Assembly: GCA_004151065.3 (NCBI GenBank) | Contig: NWUY0300007376.1 | Coordinates: 105,081 to 119,494 of the forward strand | Direction: 5' to 3' | DNA: 14,414 nucleotides | DNA from: Larix sibirica | Taxonomy: Eukaryota; Streptophyta; Pinopsida; Pinales; Pinaceae | In this document: one piece after another, positions 1-7,299 of the stretch | Layout: each line of letters opens with the position of its first letter | Position numbering within the stretch: position 1 is the first letter of the stretch | Made by a program: the position numbers and the translations under genes | Notes under the pieces: generated by a model | What the model was told of the DNA's origin: nothing | What the model saw: only the letters and a program-made list of their open reading frames with translations | The model's database searches: none

Positions 1-1232
1 ACTTTGTATTTTCTCATGGCTATGATCTATTTTGGTATGGATACATTGTGTATCTTTATCGTGGCCATGATTGAACATATTATATACTCCATGGATCCAT
101 AACGTACTTGATTTGGAAACCATTCTTGCTTACACACCTGAGCTTGAGTATTCCTGCCTCATAGAAGAAAGATTATATGACACATTGCCTTGTTTTGTAG
201 GTACTTTATGGGACCACTGTCCAGGGACCTTCACCTGAGAGCACTCCATTGCTTTTCCCCAAGTATTATATTGTATTTCAACCATCAACTCCCCTTCCGA
301 CCTCACACATTAGGGAGAATATATTATAGCGCTAATTATCACCCCAATGACCCTTATGGCACCCTAATGGCCCTAATAGCATCCATGTGACCCTAATGAC
401 ATTGAAGCCTCTCAAATAGAATCCAATTGTCCCTAATTTCACTGGAAGGGCCTCTAATAGTTGTTGTTGACCTTGAATGTCACATCAAGTTTATCCAAGT
501 TGATGGTCATTACCTCATAGAAGGGTTTTAGGTCATTCCAACTCATTTTCTTCTAAAACAATCCTAGTTTTGACCCTTGCGCATCTCTTCCTCTAGGAAG
601 GTGCTCAGACACACTCTTTTCCCTCATGTAGGGTGCATGGGCCTTGTAAATTGCACAAAAAAAAAAAAATTGTAAAATTCACTAAATCCAACAATTGAAA
701 GGGAATTTCCTAGGTGGTAACCAATCAAAACAACCTCTTGACCATCGTAAATATGTCAAACACTCAATAAAAAGGAACCTATGAGAAGGAGGAGGGGGGA
801 TATTGAAAGGAGAAATAACACCTAGGTTATGATACTGGAAGAACTTCTTCTTATCCCTAAGTTTTCACATTTGATTCCCCCTCAGAGATCCTTATCCCTG
901 AGTGATCTTACCTTTTGCATGTTGAGGTTATTCTATGACCTATTCCTTATATGTGTGATAAGGTTGAAATTTTGGGAGTAGTACAAATGAGTGGCTCAAG
1001 GTTGCTAAGGAATCCAGACTTCGGTTCTGGGAGTGCTGGCATCACAATCATGTATACTTATGAGTTGTTTTCATCATTTTTGAGTAAATATGTATTATCT
1101 AGCCCCTCCTAAATTCAATTGTCTTTATAGTTGTCTCTCTATGTGCAAGTATAAAGGAAAGCCATGTGGAAATGTTGGAGCAGAAGAAGAAATGAAGAAA
1201 ATAATCATACTATAGGTTCCTTCATCTACTCT
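1..1232. other. Non-coding AT-rich flank, no gene seen
   Basis: I see no coding region, RNA gene or element terminus here on either strand. The only longer open frame (about 190-390 on +) has no recognisable motif and ordinary intergenic composition. A run of 13 A at 657-669 is flanked by TTGTAAA on both sides (about 644-650 and 670-676), which is more like slippage than a retroposed tail. A loose cluster of CCCTAAT-like words lies at about 340-440 but has no regular period. Confidence 0.6.
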
Positions 1233-1311
1233 ACTTTTTTCTTTTTGTTTACCTTCCTAGATCTTTGTGCATTAGATTGAGTCTAGACCAATACTTTTTT
1301 CTTTTTGTTTA
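1233..1311. repeat. Short direct repeat, 60-bp spacing
   Basis: The 19-base word ACTTTTTTCTTTTTGTTTA occurs at 1233-1251 and again at 1293-1311, exactly 60 bp apart. The sequence between the copies is not obviously repeated, so this is either a pair of pyrimidine-rich words or the remains of a decayed tandem unit. Confidence 0.7.
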
Positions 1312-1797
1312 TCCTTCCATCATTCTATTGGAAATGAAGGCATAGTTGTTAGGTCTAATTCCTTACAACATGGGACAAATAATTGCAATAATATATATTG
1401 AACTTGTCAACTTCACCTTAAATTTTCGACCCATCGATCGTGCAAACTTATGAGGTGTTGTGCACTATATATGCAAATAACATAAGTTTAATCTAAAGTA
1501 CAAATTCTAGTAAATTGTGACAAGGAAAATGATCAACTTTGATAGCTCATTATGATTTACTTCTCATGTGCTCAGGTCCATGAATTTCACTCCTATCTAT
1601 TCTAATAATATGTTAAAATCCAAATGAAGCTATGGTGTCATTGACTATTAGATGTGAAATTAACCAAATGAGAAGGTTTTCTTGAATCAATGATCACTGT
1701 GTTGTTGCTATATTAGTCAATCCTTACATCACTTGTTATCATGCACTAGATGCATAGGGATCACATCAAAGTACTAAACATTGCAATTTGAAAACTT
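1312..1797. other. Non-coding AT-rich stretch, nothing recognised
   Basis: No open frame of useful length, no tRNA-like structure and no LTR terminus were seen on either strand. Confidence 0.55.
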
Positions 1798-1852
1798 TCA
1801 AAGAAATACATGAAATGAAAGTGTCACTCAAAGAAATACATGAAATGAAAGT
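1798..1852. repeat. Two-copy 30-bp tandem repeat
   Basis: A 25-base word beginning TCAAAGAAATACATGAAATG occupies 1798-1822 and recurs without change at 1828-1852, giving a period of 30 bp. The two copies are identical, so the duplication is young compared with the other repeats in this window. No coding function is suggested. Confidence 0.85.
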
Positions 1853-1955
1853 ACCATTGGAAATGAAATAACATAAACTAATACTATGTTCTATATAAGT
1901 CTGTCTACTCTAAAACATAAATTTAATGAAATGAAATGAGTGTTCCTATGTCCTT

Positions 1956-1980
1956 TCCTTGGGTGGGCCCTACTCAAGGA
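1956..1980. promoter_or_regulatory. 25-nt quasi-palindrome with TCP-like core
   Basis: The segment reads TCCTTGGGTGGG, then C, then CCTACTCAAGGA. The two 12-base arms pair throughout if two G-T pairs are allowed. The centre contains GTGGGCCC, which fits the class I TCP transcription-factor site (GTGGGNCC) known from plants. No recognisable gene or TATA-bearing promoter lies nearby, so a regulatory role is only a possibility. Confidence 0.3.
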
Positions 1981-1987
1981 AATTCCT

Positions 1988-3789
1988 AGAACCCTTAGAG
2001 ACATTTAGAGACTCAAAAATTTAGTAAACTCTGCTTTCTTTTATTTAGAAATGTCATGGAAACAAGAGGACATAACTCAACCTCTCTAATACGATTTGAA
2101 CTAGCTCTCAATACAGTAGCAAGGAAATGGAATAATAAAATTTTACTATCCTAGTCTATCAACTAGGCTTATATTTATGTTTGAAAAGATCCCTAACTAG
2201 CCCACCTAATCAAGTTCCTTATTGGTCAGAGTTGTCCCTTGATTGCCTATTTTTATGCATGTTGTTTCAAGGGAATTGTTTCGCTCATTTGCCAATTTGA
2301 ATCCCAGGGTCATGAAGGAGATTGAATTGTCTAGGCATTTTATTGCTTCCTTTAAGTGATGATAGTCTTGAAATTAATGAGGGACAAAATCCCTTAGATT
2401 TCCTACTCATTCAATTAATTGGCCTATGATAAATAGTGAAGAGGACCAAATGTCATGAGATTTGAATTCGTTCATCAAGGTTGCACTAATTTCTTGCTTG
2501 TAAACCAAATTAGCTCACGATTGAAAATGGCATAATTAACATAAAACACTTAATACCAAGCATATAGTACATCCTTCTTGAGATTAAGTAAAGTATATTC
2601 GATTAAATAAGCACGAGTTAAAATATCTAAGATAGTCATCAAAAGTAATAGTGTTTTTAGGAAGGTATTTAGTCTAGGAGGAAAAATGTATCAAAATTGA
2701 AGCACAATATGGGCTATAAAATGGCAATTTGAGGTGCCATCAAGTATACAAAATTTATAGAAATGGAAGGGGGCCTCATGTCTCGATAAAGCTAGGTACT
2801 AACATTGAACTAGACATGTCTCAAAGTTAGCATTTCCTCTTAGAAAAGCTTCTTGAACGAATTACAAAATACTAATGAAAAATTCAAGTATGAGGACATA
2901 AAGAACTTGTTGGTATTTTGAAATTTGGCCAACCAGTGGGCCACCTAATTTGAAATAATCCTCCCCAATAAAAAAATGCATCATTGTGCAATGCATAATA
3001 GATGACATACAAAACATATCCGGGTACTTGTGCTATGTTTTATTGATTAATAATCTAAGCAAACAACCAAGTTGGCTCTTGATAAGGCATGATCATTTCA
3101 ATGACCTCTGTTTGGTGTGCCTTGGATTTGTTCTCTTTTGGTTGTAGAATCCATTTGTTTAAAAGTATGCTTCCACCGCCATGTGCATCTAAGAAAGAAT
3201 CAACTTCAGAGACTTTGAAAAGCTTTATATGTTATGATAGGTAGAGCATTCTTTTGATTGTGGACGAGTTAGATGAACACACATATTTCCTTCCTCCTTT
3301 AACTTAACAAGTCTATGGTCGGAGTCAATATGATTAGAACACCAGTGTACATCCTCTTTAGAACTTCAACCATGCATCCAACCTTTGTTAACCTTGAAGT
3401 CCACAATTTATTTTTCCTTTGTTCTTCTTCTTGCAATCTTGAGTACCATTTATAAGGAGCAACCCAATGGAAGTCTTTGTTGTTATAAGACAGAGAGTTG
3501 AACATATATCCACAAAAAGGTTTTGAAATTCTTTCTATGTGAAATTCTTCTTAATCATAATACCACATGTTCTCCAAATATTAACAAAAGACATTCATGA
3601 CTAACCATTTATTGCCTTTTGAAAATACCACATCATCATATCTCATGGTACATGATTATATCCTACATCAATGGCATTGCCATCATTTAGCCACCATCAC
3701 ATTGCACTTTAAATGAAAAATTCCATATGTTGATGTAGTGTGGCACCACTTGCAATTGGAGTAAATTCTCGGGGAATAGTGAAGATGGG
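1988..3789. other. Non-coding AT-rich stretch, no gene recognised
   Basis: I read both strands and found no domain, RNA gene or LTR end. One frame on the minus strand (3299-3505, 68 codons) is open but has no recognisable motif. The minus strand was checked for reverse-transcriptase YVDD-like and integrase-like words and none was found. It is probably old decayed repeat or intergenic sequence. Confidence 0.5.
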
Positions 3790-4135
3790 ATGCTTCTGCA
3801 TCCGCATGCTAAAAGTAATGTGGAATGTGAAATGCATAATAAGTAGAAGTGGAGGATTGCAATAGAGCTCTAAATCCACATGGAAAAGCGATGTAATAAT
3901 GCATAGACATATAATCTAGAGGTGTGAACATGGTTCAAGGGTTTGACACCCACATGGTAAAGCAATGTAGGATGGGGATTGTAGGAGCAAAGGCGTGGTA
4001 TGAAGTCTTCCAAATTGACATAGAATTATGGTATAGAATGTGGAATGTAGAAGCAAGATGATGGGATGAGAAGCAAAGGGATCAAATGGATTTTCCTCTA
4101 CATGTTAAAACTAATGTGGAATGTGAAGACCCTCT
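3790..4135. repeat. Diverged 74-bp tandem repeat, about five units
   Basis: A CATG-like anchor followed by AAA and then an AATGTGGAATG-type word recurs at 3805, 3879, 3953, 4027 and 4101. Every interval is exactly 74 bp. The third and later units are point-mutated (the fourth anchor is TATG), but the spacing shows no net insertions or deletions. The best preserved pair is the first and last units, which share 'TAATGTGGAATGTGAA'. The last unit runs into the start of an unrecognised + strand open frame at 4086-4394. Confidence 0.75.
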
Positions 4136-4574
4136 TCATTTGTGCTCTTGGAAAGATTGTTCCACATGGTGCATTGGCACCCACTTTCAATGTTTACTTA
4201 TAAAATTTTCAAAGAGATTCTCCCAAAGTGTTTCAAACCACCAAGGCATCTCAAATGACTTAACAAAGGAGAAATACTATATACGAGGAAAGGGAAAAGT
4301 GCTTGTGACGAAAAACTCATCAACATTGCTTTGGCTAGAGAATTGTCCCTTGGTTGTCCTAGAGAAAGTTGGAGGTCCTACATGTAAGTTTTAAACCCGT
4401 GAAGGGAAGCAATGCATATAGATTCTTAATCAAAATAAAGATTAAACAATGGAACGCAAACATTACACAGAGTTTCAGTCTAGAAACCCTTAAAGGGAAA
4501 AACTGGCAAAACTTAGATCCGCATCTCTATCTTTCTTGTAATGTTTCTTAACCATTCACAATACAATATTTAGG
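4136..4574. other. Non-coding stretch up to first assembly join
   Basis: Two overlapping + strand frames are open here (to 4394, and 4369-4551). Neither shows a recognisable domain, and the first starts inside the 74-bp repeat, so they are not called as genes. The stretch ends at the single n at 4575. Confidence 0.45.
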
Positions 4575-4575
4575 N
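4575..4575. other. Single ambiguous base, probable assembly join
   Basis: An isolated n. Three more occur at 5169, 6873 and 7299, and the last three sit at breaks in repeat homology. That pattern suggests one-base placeholders for scaffold joins of unknown size rather than random base-call failures. Confidence 0.55.
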
Positions 4576-4842
4576 TGTTATGTAGCATTCAAAACCCTAA
4601 TACGTTAACCCAGATTAGATATAGACCCAAATGACCCAAATCTCCACATTCGACAATCCCCACACCCACATGCAAAGAATATAACACATACCCAACACTT
4701 CACCTCCAGTGGATGCCTTTATGATGTTCTCCAAGAAGTGAGCATATTGATATACAATGTCATCTTAGTGATTGTCTTAATATTGACATGATATTCTAAA
4801 ATAGAACTATAAGAAATGCTAATTTAAATACCAACTTTATGA

Positions 4843-4888
<46 letters not shown>
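4843..4888. repeat. (AC)n-(AT)n compound microsatellite
   Basis: About 13 AC units (4843-4868) are followed by about 10 AT units (4869-4888). They directly precede the first copy of the duplicated LTR-like segment. A shorter tract of the same compound type stands in the same position before the second copy at 6937-6966. Confidence 0.95.
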
Positions 4889-5168
4889 TGCATCATTACC
4901 ATCCTTAAGCCCATATGTGAGAATGAGATTGTTGGTACCTTGCCAACCCTAATCAACAATTATCTCATGAAGAGCCCCATTAGCAATTAGCTCATGAAGA
5001 TCAAACGTGTCACAAGTGGGATTTGAAACTAGGAAGGGAGGACACAACCTTTCCTGTCTACCACTTGAGATAGATCCAATTGACATCAACATATATAAAG
5101 ATGTGCACTTGCGGAAGAGGAAGTTCATCTAGGTCTTGAAGATGGATTTGAAGATGTTTTATGGGTTC
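4889..5168 (+). mobile_element. LTR-like fragment 'C', copy 1
   Basis: This 280-bp segment matches 6967-7246 without gaps and with only two mismatches seen, both in the first few bases. From 4903 onward the copies appear identical. Its 3' part, from the TATATAAAG at 5092-5100, resembles the transcribed start of LTR A and LTR B: the GTGCACTTG word, then GGAAGAGGAAG, then the TTGAAG-rich stretch. It is therefore a diverged relative of the same LTR family, on the + strand. It stops at the n at 5169. Its near identity to copy 2 beside joins may reflect a recent duplication, a pair of LTRs, or an assembly artefact. Confidence 0.65.
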
Positions 5169-5169
5169 N
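5169..5169. other. Single ambiguous base, probable assembly join
   Basis: Fragment C copy 1 breaks off here and LTR A begins in mid-LTR on the other side. In copy 2 (7246 onward) the sequence instead continues into different LTR-like sequence. The n therefore separates two pieces that need not be neighbours. Confidence 0.65.
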
Positions 5170-5373
5170 ATAGCTCAAATGGGAGTATAGGTTACTTGGT
5201 TGGAAATATTATTCCAATACCTTTCCAACAGTATATGGAACTCCATCCCTCTAACTCCATAGGAATGAGGATATATGAAATTATTTGTAAAGTCGTCCTA
5301 GCCATAATTTTAGGTTGGCCCTACCAGGATATTGAACAATGTTAGGTTAACCAAGAAAGTGATTTAAGAACAC

Positions 5374-5380
5374 TATAAAT
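5374..5380 (+). promoter_or_regulatory. TATA box of LTR A
   Basis: TATAAAT here matches TATAAATA at 9721-9728 in LTR B, within a conserved neighbourhood (TTTAAGAA before it and CTCCTCATTT after it). It is the likely core promoter, so the downstream arrays would be transcribed. Confidence 0.65.
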
Positions 5381-5781
5381 AAGTGGAGCGCTCTCCTCAT
5401 TTTTTCATTCATTCATCCACTCATGGAGCTTTGAAAAAGGTGTGCACTTGTGGAAGAGGAAGGTCTTGCAGGGTTTGAAGGTGTTTTCTAGGTTTTGAAG
5501 TAATTCTTAATGATATTCTCTTGAAGGTTTTTCTTAGGGTTTCTAAGGTTCTCTAAGGAAGAGAAGGCACACCTTGTGAAGAGGAAGGGATGTTTTCTTG
5601 CAGGTTCTTCTTTTGATGAAGGTGATTATGGCAGATTTTGGAGCTAACTTGAAAGTGTTCTTATGAGCCATATTTGAATTAGTTTATGAAGTAGGGGTTA
5701 TAAGGCCTAATTGAATATTGCATAGAAGTTGAAGTTACACAGGAAGAATGTAGGTATTGTGATGAATGCCCAATAGTAAGA

Positions 5782-6045
5782 ATTGTCTTGCACAAAGCAG
5801 AGTGTGACAAAACATATTGTGACATTAGTGAAGATTGTCTTGCACAAAGTAGAGTAGAGTGTGACAGTGGTGAATATTATCTTGCACATAGTAGAGTAGA
5901 GTGTGACAATAGTGAAGATTGTCTTGCACATAACAGAGTGAGACAAAGAAGAGTGTGATAGTAGTCTTGTGTAGAGCAGAGTGTGACATAGTAGAGTGTG
6001 ATAGTAGTCTTGCGCAAAGTAGAGCATGACAGAGCAGAGTAATAC
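5782..6045. repeat. About 42-bp tandem array inside LTR A
   Basis: The word ATTGTCTTGCACA, or a variant such as ATTATCTTG or GTAGTCTTG, begins units at 5782, 5834, 5876, 5918, 5961 and 6004. After a first interval of 52 bp the spacing is 42, 42, 43 and 43 bp. Each unit continues with AAGTAGAGTAGAGTGTGACA-like sequence. LTR B lacks the array, so it expanded in this copy or its lineage. Because 42 is a multiple of three, all three minus-strand frames stay open here, which explains three overlapping spurious open frames. Confidence 0.85.
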
Positions 6046-6260
6046 AATGCATGAAGGTAAATGAATGAACATGAGTTAGATTTGCTTTGCTCAATACATA
6101 AATGTAAATTGATGCACACAAATTAGAGTTGATTTGCGAAGGGTAGCACATGACAGGAAAGTTGATGCATTCAGTGTATTAATACAAAAGAAAATCTTGA
6201 AATAAGCAACAACACTGTATTGAATCCAATGACAAATACATATGAAGTGTTACAACATAG

Positions 6261-6420
6261 AAGTTGAATACTGTGCATAAGTAGCGCATAAGTTGAAGGC
6301 AACACAAAAGTTGAAAGCAATGCATAAGTTGAAGTTACATAGAAGTTGAAGTTGCCCTAAAGTTGAAGTATCATAGAAACTGAAGATTGCCCTGAAACGA
6401 AAGTTGCAAAAGCTGAAGCT
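6261..6420. repeat. 17-18-bp AAGTTGAAG array inside LTR A
   Basis: The core AAGTTGAA occurs at 6261, 6290, 6308, 6326, 6343 and 6360. Decayed forms (AACTGAAG near 6378, AAGCTGAAG near 6410) continue with the same phase. From 6290 to 6360 the spacing is 18, 18, 17 and 17 bp. The linkers alternate between TTGCCCT-like and ACATAG/GCATA-like sequence, suggesting a higher-order unit of about 35 bp. LTR B lacks it. Confidence 0.8.
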
Positions 6421-6464
6421 GATTATGAAGAGTTTATGTCAGCATTCTTTTACCTGATTCTTCA

Positions 6465-6686
6465 GTAGGTTGGTGCCTACATATTACCGAGTTGGTGCTC
6501 ATTTGAGGAAATTGGTGTCTCTAGTAGGTTGGTGCCTACATATTACTGAGTTGGTGCTCAGTTGAGGAGATTGGTGTCTCTGGTAGGTTGGTGCCTACAT
6601 ACTATTGAGTTGGTGCTCTATCAAGGGGATTTGTGTCTCCAACAAGTTGGTGCTTGTAAACATTGTAATGGTAGGATGGTGCCTAC
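6465..6686 (+). repeat. TTGGTG-loop hairpin array in LTR A
   Basis: Eleven small inverted repeats surround an almost constant six-base centre. Stems GTAGG/CCTAC are at 6465-6480, 6524-6539, 6583-6598 and 6671-6686. Stems of the (T)GAG/CTC(A) type are at 6489-6500, 6547-6560 and 6607-6618. Stems of the GAGA/TCTC type are at about 6508-6521 (weak), 6567-6580 and 6625-6640 (GGGGA/TCTCC). ACAAG/CTTGT is at 6642-6657. The centre is TTGGTG in nine of the eleven; the others are TTTGTG and ATGGTG. The first nine form three 59-bp units of three different hairpins each. They lie downstream of the TATA box and end about 185 bp before the LTR end, so they would be in the transcript. Confidence 0.85.
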
Positions 6687-6872
6687 TCAAAATTCATAAA
6701 GATGATGATCATTGTGGTTTTCTCTTGATTGGGTTTCCACGTTACATCTCATGTTCTATGGTTTGAGTCTACTTATGTTTATTATTATGAATTGTTTGAT
6801 GAATGGTTAAAAAAGGAAAAAGTATGTTATACTAATTTACCCCCCCTCTCAGTATAACCATAAATCCAACAA

Positions 6873-6873
6873 N
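6873..6873. other. Single ambiguous base, probable assembly join
   Basis: It falls one base after the CCAACA terminus of LTR A, where a PBS would be expected. The sequence after it starts in mid-array with another TTGGTG hairpin, so the two sides probably belong to different LTR copies. Confidence 0.65.
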
Positions 6874-6913
6874 GAGTGAGTTGGTGCTCACATCATTGGA
6901 GATTGGTGTCTCC
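6874..6913 (+). repeat. Two further TTGGTG hairpins (LTR fragment)
   Basis: GTGAG-TTGGTG-CTCAC (6876-6891) and GGAGA-TTGGTG-TCTCC (6898-6913) are both perfect 5-bp stems around the invariant centre. They match the second and third hairpins of the 59-bp unit in LTR A, but with longer, fully paired stems. This is a fragment of a third LTR copy whose other parts are not visible. Confidence 0.8.
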
Positions 6914-6936
6914 CATCTATCTATGTAATTTCATTT

Positions 6937-6966
6937 ACACACACACATATATATATATATATATAT
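6937..6966. repeat. (AC)n-(AT)n compound microsatellite
   Basis: Five AC units are followed by ten AT units, directly before fragment C copy 2. The AT part has the same length as in the tract at 4869-4888. The AC part is shorter, and the sequence upstream is unrelated. Confidence 0.9.
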
Positions 6967-7298
6967 TGCCACATTACCATCCTTAAGCCCATATGTGAGA
7001 ATGAGATTGTTGGTACCTTGCCAACCCTAATCAACAATTATCTCATGAAGAGCCCCATTAGCAATTAGCTCATGAAGATCAAACGTGTCACAAGTGGGAT
7101 TTGAAACTAGGAAGGGAGGACACAACCTTTCCTGTCTACCACTTGAGATAGATCCAATTGACATCAACATATATAAAGATGTGCACTTGCGGAAGAGGAA
7201 GTTCATCTAGGTCTTGAAGATGGATTTGAAGATGTTTTATGGGTTCTAAGACATTCTTGATGACACTCTCTTGAAGGTTTTTCTTAGGGTTTCTAAGG
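6967..7298 (+). mobile_element. LTR-like fragment 'C', copy 2
   Basis: The first 280 bp match 4889-5168 at a constant offset of 2078, with a TATATAAAG at 7170-7178. Copy 2 then continues 52 bp further with CTCTCTTGAAGGTTTTTCTT and TAGGGTTTCTAAGG. That tail closely matches LTR A at about 5516-5552 and LTR B at about 9851-9886, so fragment C belongs to the same LTR superfamily. It ends at the n at 7299. See copy 1 for alternative explanations. Confidence 0.65.
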
Positions 7299-7299
7299 N
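7299..7299. other. Single ambiguous base, probable assembly join
   Basis: LTR-like similarity stops exactly here. The following sequence (CTAATTCTTTCACTG onward) has no counterpart in LTR A or B. Confidence 0.65.

Larger units (their letters stand above)
5170..6871 (+). mobile_element. Truncated copia-family LTR ('LTR A')
   Basis: The start aligns with LTR B at 9531 and similarity continues to the 3' terminus, where both end in a run of C, then CTCTCAGTATAACCATAA and CCAACA. LTR A lacks about the first 167 bp of the LTR because it begins at a join. Shared landmarks are the AATGGGAGTAT word near the start, the TATAAAT box at 5374-5380, GTGCACTTGTGGAAGAG at about 5440, GGCACACCTTGTGAA at about 5565, and the TTGGTG hairpin array. 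At 1702 bp it is about 700 bp longer than the matching part of LTR B. The extra length lies mainly in the arrays at 5782-6045 and 6261-6420. No PBS follows, because an n comes one base after the terminus, so it may be a solo LTR or a 5' LTR whose body was lost at the join. Confidence 0.85.

Noticed and set aside
340-440. Cluster of CCCTAAT words, possibly interstitial telomere repeat
   Set aside because: The words do not match the plant telomere unit (CCCTAAA), are irregularly spaced and are interrupted.
644-676. A13 tract flanked by TTGTAAA repeats, resembling a retroposed tail with target duplication
   Set aside because: Only six bases separate the first repeat from the A run, so no inserted body exists; slippage is simpler.
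4086-4394. A 102-codon + strand open frame
   Set aside because: It starts inside the diverged 74-bp repeat, has no recognisable domain or splice context, and its composition resembles the surrounding non-coding DNA.
5707-6151. Three overlapping minus-strand open frames of 80-121 codons
   Set aside because: They lie in the 42-bp array of LTR A. Because the period is a multiple of three and the unit lacks stops on that strand, all three frames stay open together. Their peptides are repeats of Leu/Cys/His/Ser with no domain.
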